In this document: one piece after another, positions 46,000 through 57,512 of the stretch
How positions within the stretch are numbered: position 1 is the stretch's first letter
Layout of the letters: each line of letters opens with the position of its first letter
Origin: Bidens hawaiensis
Taxonomy: Eukaryota; Streptophyta; Magnoliopsida; Asterales; Asteraceae
DNA length: 64,000 nucleotides
Direction: 5' to 3'
Assembly (NCBI GenBank): GCA_021521415.1
Contig: JAIQDT010009230.1
Span: 19,332-83,331 of the forward strand
The notes under the pieces: model-generated
What the model was told of the DNA's origin: nothing
Database searches by the model: none
What the model saw: only the letters and a program-made list of their open reading frames with translations
Translations under genes and position numbers: made by a program

Positions 46000-46011
46000 T
46001 GGTATCAGAGC
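46000..46011 (+). other. Primer binding site, tRNA-Met type (Copia B)
   Basis: TGGTATCAGAGC two bases after the LTR. Confidence 0.9.
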
Positions 46012-46189
46012 TTTGGCTCGATTGTGTGGTTCGGGATTTCACGCTGGTGTAGAAAACATCTCGTTTGACCTATTCGCGGGACGCGTTTTCGTTGATATTG
46101 TGTTATACTCACCTTATTCAGTCATATTCAAGCCGTCACACCGACCGGAAACTGCTAAATCGTCGAAAACAGATCTGAATATTTTCAGT

Positions 46190-46460
46190 GTTCTTCGGGC
46201 GAAGTTGTTGTTCTTCAGGCGAAGTTGCCGACACTGGAAGTAGGGTTTCGGCGAAGATATAAGGTTGAGCGAAGTTAACCACAACTTCGCCTACCTCATA
46301 AGTTCGCCTAAGCGAAGTTGACCTCAACTTCGCTTACCTCCTAAGTTCGCTTATCTTAAGCGAAGTTATTCTCAACTTCACCAAGTCACGCGAATTTAAG
46401 GATTTTCCAGCGAAGTTAACACTTAAGCGAAGTTATCCTTAACTTCGCCTATAGTACTGT
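46190..46460 (+). repeat. GCGAAGTT / AACTTCGC word cluster in the Copia B leader
   Basis: Seven exact GCGAAGTT and three exact AACTTCGC copies, plus several one-base variants, lie in about 260 bases before the gag ATG. Many form facing pairs (for example GCGAAGTTAACCACAACTTCGC) that could fold as hairpins. Confidence 0.85.
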
Positions 46461-46507
46461 TTGGAAGAATTTTTTGTTTTGTTCGGGTTTTTCTTGTTTT
46501 CGAGAAG

Positions 46508-49141
46508 ATGTCACCGATTAACATCTCAGAGTTAGTCAAAATGGAAGTAGAAGCGGGGTCGGCTACTAAGGCCCCAAGGTTGATGAAAGGAACCGACTTT
46601 GTGGCGTGGAAGGATAGGTTCATTCAGTATATTAAATACCAGGATGCAAAGATGTGGGTGTGCATCCAGGATGGATATATTCCACCGACAATGGAATACG
46701 AAGGTCGGGATGTGATAAAGAAGTACAGCAAGATGGAGGAAGAAGAGAAGAAGATGTATGAGGTCGAGAGCAAGGCCCATGCTGCAATTACTATGGCTCT
46801 TCCTCAAGAGATTCTCCACACATTCCGAAAGTACACTTCTGCACGAGAGCTTTGGGATGCTCTTGAGAATAGATTCGAAGGGAACGTGGGTATTCGTGCC
46901 TCGAAGATTAAGCTGTTAAAGACCCAGTTCTCTGTCTTCAAGTATTTGAAGAACGAATCGCTCGATGATATTATCACCCGATATTATCATCTAATGACAG
47001 AGCTGAACAACTATTCTATTGCTTACAGAGAGGAGGAAATAGTTGAGAAGCTTCTCGATGCTCTTCCACCAAAGTGGGAAATGTACACTGTTCTAATGAG
47101 GGAAGACAAAGACTTTCCTAATTTTGACTTGGAGACAGCAGTAAACAAGCTCAGAACCTTTGAGCTTAATAGGGTTCGTAAAGAGACACCAACGGATCAG
47201 GTTCAAGACCCTGGTATGTATGGTGCCAAAGTTAACTCAGGCTCAAGTTCGAAGTCTGAATCTGCTGCTTACTACTCCAAAGGAGAGTCAGGTTCTAACT
47301 CTTCTCTTGAAGGAAATGTGTCAGTAAACATGAACAGTGATGTTTGCTTTGTTGCTGGAGGATCAAGTGCTTCGAAACCTCAAGCATCCAAGAGTAGTTT
47401 CTCTCCCAGTGCTTCAAGCAATAACTACACTAAGATGCCAATGAGTGTCAAATCTGCTGAAGAGCAGTTTGCACTCTATGCATCTTTTATTGCTTCTTAC
47501 GAGAACTACATACAAGGGAAGATTGTGGACCCTGCTGCTTTGGAAGAAGACTATGACCAGATCGATCCTGATGATCTGGAGGAGATGGATCTGCAGTGGC
47601 AGATGGCGATGATAGTCAGAAGAGTGAAGCGTTTCATGAAGAAGACTGGCAGAAAGTTCGTAGGTGGAAAGCCAGGATTTGATAAGTCAAGGGTGAGGTG
47701 TTACAATTGTCAACAAAATGGACACTTTGCAAAGGAGTGCACTAATGCACGTGTAGAACGTAGTCAGGGGAGGACTACACAGCAAAGTGGAAATAACAAT
47801 GGGAATAATGCCATGATGTCTGATGCTGGTGAATACAACTGGAACATGTTCTCTGGAGAACTCTTTGAGCAGGCACACATGGCGAAGGTTGCAGCTGAAG
47901 AATGTATGAAAGCTGCTGAAAATGAAAAAGCTTTCATGGCTAATGACCAGAACTCCGAGGTATGTACTAAACCTATCTGTACTAAATGTGAGAACTTGTC
48001 TGAACAGCTTGCTACAATTACTGATCAGTATGTTAAGTTGGATGCCGAATTTAAAACCTTGAAAGAAGATCATCACTTCACAAAGACAAGAGAAAATAAT
48101 TATAAAATAAAAATTAAAGCTTGTGAAAAAGACGTTAAAAGTTTAAAAACAAAATTAGCTAAGTAAATTGATGTGATCGATCTAAGCTACGAGGTTTTAG
48201 AAGAGAAAACCAAGTTAATCGCTGAGAAAGAAAAACAGATTGCTGATCACCAGGTAAAAGTGGTGGAACTAAATAGGAAACTGGAGCAATTCCGGAATTC
48301 CTCTGCTATTCTTGATCACCTCGTTAGTGATCAAGGTTCCTCACCTAAGAGGGGAGAAATTGGTTACCATGAGGTTCCACCACCTTATAACCATAATTAT
48401 ACTTTCAATCCTAGTGTGCATGAATCTGTTAATTTTGTAGCTGATCAGACAGGTCCTGCTAAGGAAACTGGTAAAGTACCGGAAATTAGTAAAGGCGAAA
48501 CAAGTTCGCCTGTCTCAAAAGTTAAAATTTCTATTTCAAGTCCAGTCTCATCTGATTCGGATAAGTCATCCGAGTCGGGTAAGACAAAAGAGAAGGAAGT
48601 GGTACCCACTAGTGGAGAAAAAGTTAATTCAACTAAAAGGAGTACTCCACTCAACCCATATGTCCCACCTTATGTGAGACGTACGGTTGGTAATACTGCC
48701 TCCACATCTAAAACATTTGCTGAAAAGAAAGCTGAACATAGGTGTTGTTTTAGATGTAATCAAACAGGGCATCTTGTTGCTGATTGCCCTCTGAAGCAGC
48801 GTTTCAGAGAGGTGAGGCCCTCGAAAACTGAGACTAAGGTTTTTGGTAATCGTTAAAATGTTAAAAATGAAAACCATTCAAATTTGAGAGATAATACAGG
48901 TTTTCAAAGAAACACATCTCGTTTTTACACTACTAATAACCAAACCAAATGCTATAATTCTTTTGATTCTCTAAATGTTCGTCGGTTTGGTTGGCCTCAC
49001 TATCATTCTCCAAGGAGGTATCCTGTTAGGACTCGTGGAAATTTATCTAATGCTAATTTTGGTCAGCCAAGGTGTGTGAGTTCTGTTAAGAAGGTTAATC
49101 GACCCAAGACCAAGAGGTCTTGGGTCCCCAAATTTTAATAA
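46508..49141 (+). pseudogene. Copia B gag (two to three in-frame stops)
   Basis: ATG at 46508 (MSPINISELVKMEVE). A UBN2-like capsid domain (FVAWKDRFIQYIKY.., SARELWDALENRFEG) leads to zinc knuckle one, CYNCQQNGHFAKEC (about residue 398), a long coiled-coil-like Lys/Glu-rich part, and zinc knuckle two, CFRCNQTGHLVADC. In-frame TAA codons lie at 48164 and 48854, then TAA TAA at 49136-49141 after SWVPKF. All parts and pol share one frame. The last stop sits where Copia A also stops gag, so it may be the native gag-pol boundary, as in soybean SIRE1. The other two look like decay. At nearly 880 codons it is a large gag, as in Sireviruses. Confidence 0.85.
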
Positions 49142-49147
49142 TCTCTT

Positions 49148-52100
49148 TTGTTTGTGCAGGAACAGTTGAACAGGGCTTCCAATAATCTTTGGGTTGTGGA
49201 CAGCGGCTGTTCCCGGCACATGACTGGTAACAAGGATTTGTTACAAGAATTAAAACCTGTTCAAGGAGCAAGAGTCAGTTTTGCCGGTGAGAGTGGAGGC
49301 AAAATAACAGGAAGGGGTACGGTAACTAACGGGAAGATGACGTTAGAAAATGTGAACTTTGTTGAAGAACTGAAGCACAATCTGCTGAGTGTGTCGCAAA
49401 TTTGTGATAAAGATTATACCGTACACTTCTCGAAGAATGATGCGATTGTGTTGAAGCCTGGTTTTCAAATACCAGAGGAGTGGATAGTAATGAAGGCTCC
49501 ACGTGATCGAAATACGTATATGATGGATTTAAGTTCAACTGAAATGTCAACGGAAGAATCGTGTCTTTTGACGAAAGCAAGCGAATCGGAATCTGAACTG
49601 TGGCACAGGAGAATGGGGCACATTCATCTTCGGAGGATGAACCATATTGTCAGACATGGGCTTGTGTTGGGTGTTCCCTTAAAAAGTTTCAATTTTGAAG
49701 ACAAATGTCTTGCGTGCAAAAAGGGAAAGCAGCACAAGAAGTCCCATCTCACCAAGAAAGTAAACTCAATTGCCAGTACACTAGAGCTGCTTCACATGGA
49801 TCTCTTCGGTCCTGTGAATGTAAGAAGTCTAGGTGGTACAACTTATTGCTTGGTGATCACTGATGACTACTCACGATACTCGTGGGTATACTTCCTGAAA
49901 TCAAATGACGAAACGGCTCAAATGGTGAAGAATCTGATTACCAAAGTTGAGAACATTATGGATAAACGAGTGAAGTTCATCAGAAGTGACAATGGTTCCG
50001 AGTTTAAAAATTTTGAAATGGAGATCTTCTGTCTGTCAAGAGGGATTGAACACCAATTCAGCGCTCCGTATACTCCGCAACAGAATGGAGTGGCTGAAAG
50101 GAAGAATAGAACTTTAGTTGAAGGAGCCAGAACTATGCTGGCTGATTCGAAGCTTCCGGTGGTGTTCTGGGCTGAAGCTGTTTCTACAGCTTGCTATGTA
50201 CTGAATAGAGTTTTAACGGTAAAAAGACTTAATAAAACATGCTACGAGCTTATGCATGGGAGAAAGCCCAATTTGTGTGGACTTGAAGCTTTCGGGTCCC
50301 CGTGTTCGATTTTAAAGGCACATTCAAAGTTTGGTGAAGCAGTCGCTGAAGGAATCTTGGTCGGCTATGAAGTTGGGACTCCCAACAGGCGTGTCTTTAA
50401 TACAACGAACGGCAAGGTTGAGGTGGTATGTAACACCGACATTACGAGTTACAGATCGCCAAGACCGAGCATCGGACCTCCTGGGATTTTCGACTATGAT
50501 AGGCTCTTCAAGTCTTTTAACATACCTGATTTGTTCTGTACAGAAGAAGAAGAACGTGTTGCTACGAAGATGATTCTAGATGAGGAGGAAAATTTGGCTC
50601 ATAGACAGCTATTTGATGATTGTCAACCTTCCTCATCAAATTCTATCGGTTCCCCTGCTGTCTCTCCTGAAGAAGAGTTTATCAATCCATTTCACTCTCA
50701 GCCAGAAACAACCATTGATGAGCTCTCTTCTAATTTAGAAGATAATTTGCATGTCGGTGCTGTTCCGACCACGAGAATTCACGTAAATCACCCTTTGGAG
50801 AATGTTATAGGTGATGTGTCCTCCGGTGTACAAACCAGAAGTAGCTTGAATCAGCACACCTGTGTTTATACAAGCATTAAGGAAACGGGTATAATGAACG
50901 AATGTTTGTACTCATGCTTTATTAGCCAGATTGAACCGAAAAATTATCAATTGGCTCTTAAGGACAGCTCGTGGGTCGAGGCCATGCAAGAAGAGTTGGC
51001 TCAATTTAAGAAGATGGATGTTTGGACTTTGGTTGAAAAACCAAGGAATGTGCATGCGATAGGCACAAAATGGGTGTTTAAGTGCAAGAGAGATGAAAAG
51101 GGGATTATTATAAGAAACAAGGCGAGACTGGTCGTTAAAGGTTTCAATCAGCAAGAGGGGATAGATTATAATGAAGTGTTCGCTCCGGTGGCCAGGTTGG
51201 AAGCGATAAGATTGTTTTTGGCGTTTGCTGCTTTTAAGAAGATGAAAGTGTTTCAGTTGGACGTGAAGAGTGCGTTCCTCAATGGGAAAGTTGATGAGGT
51301 TGTGTATGTTGAGCAACCTTCGGGTTTTCCTGACCCAGACTTTCCTGATCACGTGTACAAGTTGAGCAAGGCGCTGTATGGATTACATCAGGCACCTCGT
51401 GCCTGGTATTCAACGTTATCGGACTACTTGCTAGAGAATGGTTTTGAAAGGGGTTTGATTGACAGCACACTGTTTGTGAAGAGAGATGGAAGTGACTTCC
51501 TGCTAGTTCAAGTATACGTGGATGACATCATATTTGCTGCATCAAGAGTCTCCATGTGTCAGGAATTTGAGACCGTCATGAAGAAAAGATTTGAGATGAG
51601 TGCCATGGGTGAACTAACGTTCTTTTTAGGTTTGCAGGTTGATCAAAAGAAGGATGGGATGTTCATTCATCAAACAAAATATGTTCATGATGTCCTCAAG
51701 CGCTTCAAGATGGAGGACTGTTCTCCATTTGACACTCCAATTTGCGTCAACCACAAGTTGGGAGCTGAAATAGACGGTGACGCAGATGTGGACCCAACTC
51801 AGTATCGGGCTATAATAGGTTCTTTGATGTATTTGACTGCTTCTAGGCCTGATATAATGTTTGCTGTTTGTCTTTGTGCTCGTTTTCAGGCAACCCCAAA
51901 GGAATCTCACATGAAAGGTGTGAAGAGGATTTTGCGGTATCTCAAAGGCAAGCCGAAGCTAGGGTTGTGGTACCCGAAGGGAGGAGACGTGGAACTGGTT
52001 GCTTATACGGATTCTGATTATGGAGGGTGCAATCAGAGTCGGAAGTCGACAACAGGAGGATGTCAGTTTCTCGGTGGAAGATTAGTTTCCTGGTAGTGCA

Positions 52101-52462
52101 AGAAACAGACATCAGTTACAATCTCTACATGCGAAGCTGAATATATGGCAGCATCCAACTGCTGCTCTCAGGTTTTGTGGATTCAGCAACAATTGCGCGA
52201 CTATGGTCTGAATTTCTTACTCACTCCTATTTTTATTGATAACACTGCTGCCATCTCAGTAATTAACAATCCCGTGAAACATAGTAAAACTAAACATATT
52301 GACATTCGTCATCATTTCATACGGGATTGTGCTGAGAAGAAACTGATTAAGGTCGAAAAGGTCGATACGCTAGAAAATTTCGCTGATTTATTTACAAAAG
52401 CGTTTGATAAATCCAGATTTCAAAACCTAATTGAGCTGAACGGGATGATCAATCCCGAGTAA
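49148..52462 (+). pseudogene. Copia B pol: protease, integrase, RT, RNase H (one nonsense codon)
   Basis: Protease WVVDSGCSRHMTGNK opens the frame, so its first residues are read from the gag side rather than from a fresh ATG. Integrase has a zinc region (LWHRRMGHIHLRR..CLACKKGK) and its triad in LHMDLFGP, IRSDNGSEFKN and NGVAERKNRT. RT shows QLDVKSAFLNG, YGLHQAPRAWY and the catalytic VQVYVDDIIFAAS. RNase H has AYTDSDYGGCNQSRKSTTGG, then TAG at 52094-52096 where a Gln codon is expected. The frame then continues through CEAEYMAASNCCSQ and HIDIRHHFIRD to TAA at 52460. Apart from that stop all catalytic motifs look intact, so suppression or complementation would be enough for activity. Confidence 0.92.
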
Positions 52463-53896
52463 CCATGTTTTTGTGTTTATTTGAAAAAAAAAAAAAAAAA
52501 AAAAAAAAACGTCACTATTGCTTAAAATTAGTCGGTTACCTCAGTTTGATGGACATATCCTCGGATATGTTTTGGTCCTCGTTTCTACTTGTAGAGAATG
52601 AGGGTCGCCATTAACCAGATGACTGAAAGTGACCGGGGCGGTTATGATGTGTTTTCTTTCTGTCGCTGAAAATTAGTCGGTCATACTTAGTTAGAAGGAC
52701 ACATACTTGTATGTGGTCGGTCCAGTTGATCCATTGGATCTTCAGGATTGCCATTTTACCTGAAGACTTTGACGTGATCGGGGCGATTGAAGTCAAATTT
52801 TTTTTAGGGAAATGAAATTACTTTTCAAGTCTGTTACTTCGTAAGAAGTTCGTTAGCTATGTTAAACGGAAAATTTATCCAACCTTGGAAAATGATAGAT
52901 ATACTAACTTTGTGTGCTTAACTAGTGAAGTTATTAGGCTTAAAAGGCTTTAGGACAATCATTGTATGTCATGGTAACTTTTTATGGTACGTAAAAGTAG
53001 ACGTGATACAAACTAATTTTACTTGATTTTACGTGGAAACTTCTTAAGAGTTTTGCGTGTCTTCATATATATCTTTTCGAATGATAGGCAGAAAAGCGAT
53101 TACCCAGTCATACACGAGCCCATGTGTGTTCTGATTCCCGTGAAGATAGCGTTTCAAGATACTGCAGTGATCCAGATTCGGGACTTGCAGTTAATTTCTA
53201 CTTTGAAGTCTATGTTGTTCATGAAAAAAAAAAAATAAAAAAAAAAAAAAAATATTTGAAGTTATTGTAACATATTAGTGATCATAAAATCAAGACTTCT
53301 CTATCTTAGAGTAAGAAGAAGAACGGGTACCAGAAGAAGAGTACATACATGTTTAATCAGACACTATGGGTCGAAGTCAATTCGGGGTGACTTGGGGAAA
53401 GCCAAATACGCTTTGAGGATAGATAGGAGGCATCAATATTTCTGAGTTGTTGCCCACTTAAATTTTAAGGATTAATTGAACCTAACTCGTATCACAGAAA
53501 CGATGAAAGCCATTTTAAGTTATACCTGCTTACAACCTGTCTCTATATGTCATAATACAGCTAAACACGGATCTATGTGACAGTCACATAGTTAGTATGA
53601 TTCCTGTTCGGATCTTTTCTAAAACGTAGCAGTCCCTATCGAGACTGAAATTTGATCCCTTATACTTTAAATTTATTACGTTTTTGTACTAAGATAGCTT
53701 TATGATTTTTTAACTGGTTACTTAGAATTGATCATGTTATTTATTTCTTAAAGGACAATTTTTAACTTAATTGACAACGGTTAAAATCTTAAGGGTTAAA
53801 TTTTGAAATTTTAGGTGATGTTGTTGAACAGGCGAAGTTGTGAATAACTTCGCCTAGGCGAAGTTATCCGTAAATTCGCCTGTATAACAGAGCCTC
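52463..53896 (+). other. Conserved non-coding region of Copia B between pol and ORF3
   Basis: Begins with an A27 run (about 52483-52509) soon after the pol stop. No gene. It shares ordered blocks with 22866-24847 of Copia A, including a 22-base identical block (53100-53121). At 53167-53186 it carries 20 bases identical to the terminal part of the Copia A LTR. A/T-rich runs lie near 53224-53252. Confidence 0.8.
52515..52795 (+). repeat. Two tandem hairpin-pair units (Copia B)
   Basis: Unit 1: ACATATC-CTCG-GATATGT (52553-52570) and TTTCTA-CTTG-TAGAGA (52582-52597). Unit 2: CACATA-CTTG-TATGTG (52700-52715) and GATCC-ATT-GGATC (52728-52740). Spacing between the two hairpins is 11-12 bases, as in Copia A (9-11). 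A GGTCC linker and a GGGTCGCCATT / AGGATTGCCATT..GGGGCG tail follow. Confidence 0.82.
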
Positions 53897-54560
53897 TATA
53901 TAAAGGATTTTAAGGGTTAAAACTGTTCATCAGAAATTCCAGCGAACTTATCCGAAATATCCGGCGAACATATATCTTTTACGGCGAACTTGATTCGTTT
54001 CCGATTTCGATCCTTTTTCTCAGTTTCGTTCATAGATTCAAGGTGTGTGTTATCGATTAACCGTATATCCAAAGACAGTGTTGCTTTTCATAGGTCGTTT
54101 TGAACGGTTTCGTGACCTCGGTCCGGTGACCTTTCAAAACCGAGATTTACAAACTTGTATTACGTGTTCATGGACGATCTTTTCATCTAACCATCCGTAA
54201 TATCATGTGTTAAAGTCTCCTAGATCGTCAAACTTTGCCGAATCATCGGATTCCGGCTGTTAGAATGCTAACAGTCGCCGATTCAGTTCAGGCGAAGTTA
54301 GGGTTTAGGCGAAGTTATCTGCAACTTCGCCTGGGGCTTAATTTCGCCTGAGGCGAAGTTGTCCGCAACTTCGCCTGAGACTTAATTTCGCCTAACCCTT
54401 ATCTTCGCCTGAGGCGATGTTGTGAAGAGGCGAAGTTATCACTAACTTTGCCCAGACCATTTTACTTAAAATTAATTAGACGAACTTAACGATGAAGCGA
54501 AGTTGTTCCGAACTTCGCCTCACCTTTAACTTCGCCTATACAGGTTTGATCACAACTTCG
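53820..54560 (+). repeat. GCGAAGTT / AACTTCGC word cluster ahead of Copia B ORF3
   Basis: Two groups, 53820-53885 and 54285-54560, hold about twenty direct and inverted copies of the word, often as GGCGAAGTT..GCAACTTCGCCTG pairs. It mirrors the cluster before gag at 46190-46460. Confidence 0.85.
53897..53904 (+). promoter_or_regulatory. Possible internal TATA box ahead of Copia B ORF3
   Basis: TATATAAA in a GCCTCTATATAAAGG context, about 730 bases before the ORF3 ATG. It could drive a separate ORF3 transcript; splicing from the genomic RNA is the alternative. Confidence 0.4.
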
Positions 54561-54628
54561 CTCCTGGTAATCAACCGAACTTGTGTACAACTTAAACGTT
54601 TATCTAACTTGGTTCGTTTAGTGCAGAT

Positions 54629-57432
54629 ATGGCTGCTATTGGAGGTGCAGGAGGTGCAGGTGATGACGGTGATGATCACAGACAATTCTTCCCAGCTCAT
54701 AACCAGTTCATAACACTTGACCCAGATGCAAAGGGCGTGGAGGACTATAGGGAGATAATTACTTTTCTCCTGCGCTCACGGATTTATCACGCAATAACAA
54801 CTACCCTGCCTATTTCCCTACCGAATATTGAAGACTTTTGGGAGACGGTAGAGTACGATTGCCGGGTTGAGCCCCCGGTTATGCGAGCCACCGTAAACGG
54901 TCAAGTTGTTCAGTTTTCTTCTGAACACATACGGGTGGCGTTGCAGTTTGGTGAAGAGACGAGGGATGACCCAACGGAGTTTGTTGCGCCATTCCGTGAT
55001 GGGGCGTTCCTCAGGATGGGGTATTCTGGTCTCTTAGGGGACACTCAACGGAGGAAGGGATTCCTTTTAGATCAGTGGCGCTTCCTTATGCACGTCATGA
55101 TCGTATGTATGTCAGGACGGAAGGCAGGCACTGATGGTATGGGTGCGACAATGCAGTCTGCTATGACTGCGTTGACTTATAATAAAAGATATTCTTTCAG
55201 CCAGATGATCTTTTACGAGATCGATAGGCAACGAAGGGCTGTGGCGCGTGAGCGGTTTACAATGTATCCACGATTCCTACAGATGATTTTCAATCATGTG
55301 GCTCCGACGCTGCCTCAACGACGCCCTATTTGATACGTGGAAAGTGTGACAAAACGTATCTTTGCACAGTGTCGCACTTCCAGCGCACGAAGCAAGCCTG
55401 AGCTGCGTCCCAGGCATACTCCGCTCTTTGGGTACCTTAAAAACCCGGAGTATGTGCCTGCGACAGGGGACGAGTTCAGAGACCCAAGACCACAACAGGC
55501 GGCAGCACCCCAGGCTGTATCAGCTGCGCCTGCTGTATCTGCTGCTGTGTCAGCTGCAGAGATTGACCTTGATGCCATGTTGGGAGGCCATGGAATGTTT
55601 GATATGGACCGAGTTGATCCTCAAGAGAATATTCAAGTCTCGGGTCCACAGGCTGACTTTGATGATGTGATGGAAGAGGCTAGAAGGATGATGGTAACGC
55701 ATGAGAGAACAGTTGGGAAACAAAAGCGAATTGTTGAAGACGACGACGAGGAAGATGATGAAGAAGAAGCTGTGCAGCTAGTGAGAAAGCGTTCACGAAG
55801 GGAAAGGACAGGTATGGGTGTAGAAGCTGGAGAGACTTCACGGTTGGTACGTTTTGCTCCACCTGCCCTGTCTGGTATGTCCTTTGTTCCTACCTCTGTG
55901 CAGGTATCGAGTACAAGCGCTACGGTTGTTCCCGTAGTGGCTACATCGTCGGCTGACATTCCATCGATCACGGCCGTCCAGACGTCGACTCTAGCAATTG
56001 TGTCTCTACCACCTCAAACGCTTACTCCATCGGTGGTAGTAGCACGATTTGTCGAGTCTACGGTCACCACTACTGCAGGGTTATCGGGTACGGTACCACC
56101 TGCGGTCACGCCCACTTCAGACTCGGAACGAATAGCTTCACTAGAGCGGATTGTAGCTGAGCAGTCCAAGACTATTCAAAGCCTAGTGGAAGCAAATCAA
56201 CTGCAGGCATCCCTCCTGGCTGAGCACAGAAAAGTTATAGATGCCTTGAAGGTGTTCTTGGCATCTCAGGGGGAGATGAGCTGTAAGGAGATGAGTTGAG
56301 GACCAGAAAAAGAAATGATCAAGACGATGATCCCAATGCACCGGAAGGTGCAGGTGGTGAGTTGCCAAGAGCTACTATAGATCTTGGGGCTTCCACAGCT
56401 GAGGGGGAGTCTGCATCTGGTGATGATGTGGTTGCTGTTGGTGATGATGTGGATGTGGTTGAAGATGTTGAGATTGTTGATGATATGATTGATGCGCTGA
56501 AAGAGATAGACGATATGTTAGAGGATGATGAGTTGATAAATGAAGATGATGTTCTGCCAATCGATGAGATTGAAAAGATTGGTGCAGAAATTGTGGTTGA
56601 GAATGTGATAGAAGAAGGAGAGATTGTTGAAGAAAATGTAGAGCATGAGATCCCTGTGGTTGAACAGTCGACTATATGTGAAGATGCTGTGGTTGACAAC
56701 ACTGAGTGGGAAGATCAGCCAAACTGGAAGGAAGGCTGCGCTCAGTGGTTTGTAAAGACGAAGAAGCCAGCAGTACCGACGATGTTCAAAAAGTCGTATA
56801 ATATAAAGGGATATGCAGAATCAAAGAAGGGAATCATATGCTGGTTGTACGATGAAGAGTTGAAACTATTTGTGATCAAACGTTACGACGGCATTCAGTA
56901 CTTCAAGAAGATGTTAAGATCCCTGAATACCTTACCGGAGTGTGAGGTGAAAGACTTAGCAAGACTGGGGCTGATAAACAGAAGCGATGATAACATGGCG
57001 AGAGTAATTGGGAAAATTGTTTGGAAGGAGGCCATTAAAGATAAAAAGTTTGAACTTCTGAAGCCTCAGAAAGGGAAGTTAGTAGAAGACAAAGATAGAG
57101 GGATGAGGGCAGACGGCAAACCATGGATGGTTATGAAGTATAAACCAGTCCGTCATTTAAAAGAAGTGCCGATGAAGGTGATGCCCAAGAACGTCTTGAA
57201 AGACTTGAAGTGGTGGTACGTGGATTGTGAAACTGCTGAAGCGGTCATGGAGGATGAAGATGAGCAAGAGATCATGAGAGTGTATGATCCTATGCACTTA
57301 GTCAATCTGTCTCAAGCTGACTTGCAGGTACTACATGCTAAGAAGATTTTCTACATTCCTGCTTGGAAAGAGGAAGCTAAGAAGTACCAGAAGTTGGTTT
57401 CTGTATGTGTTAGACAGGGAGTGCATGCTTGA
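54629..57432 (+). pseudogene. Copia B third ORF (retrotransposon protein of unknown function, one stop, one frameshift)
   Basis: ATG at 54629 (MAAIGGAGGAGDDGDDH). Domain one (to about 55320) is predicted helical and ends RFTMYPRFLQMIFNHVAPTLP. It shares WRFLMHVM..MSGRKAGTDGMG..SFSQMIFYEI with the counterpart in Copia A. TGA at 55331 interrupts. There follow an Ala-rich stretch, KQKRIVEDDDEEDDEEEA with RKRSRRERTG (basic, nuclear-signal-like), a Ser/Thr/Val/Pro-rich linker and a coiled coil (ERIASLERIVAEQSKTIQSL). After a shift near 56290 comes a very acidic segment, then a C-terminal domain with GIICWLYDEELKLFVIKRYDG and LKDLKWWYVDCETAEAV, ending TGA 57430. There is no signal peptide or membrane helix. 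The function is unknown to me. Confidence 0.8.
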
Positions 57433-57501
57433 AGAGATGAAGAGAGAAGACGAGAGATTACAAGACACAAGCTTTGAAGATCAAGACATGAAGCTACTGC
57501 C

Positions 57502-57512
57502 AAGGGGGAGTC
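57502..57512 (+). other. Polypurine tract of Copia B
   Basis: AAGGGGGAGTC directly precedes the 3' LTR. Similar AGGGGGAG tracts occur at 56268 and 56402 inside ORF3. Confidence 0.85.

Noticed and set aside
54629..57432. Calling Copia ORF3 a retroviral envelope gene
   Set aside because: Neither copy shows a signal peptide, membrane helix or fusion-type segment, so I kept it as unknown function.
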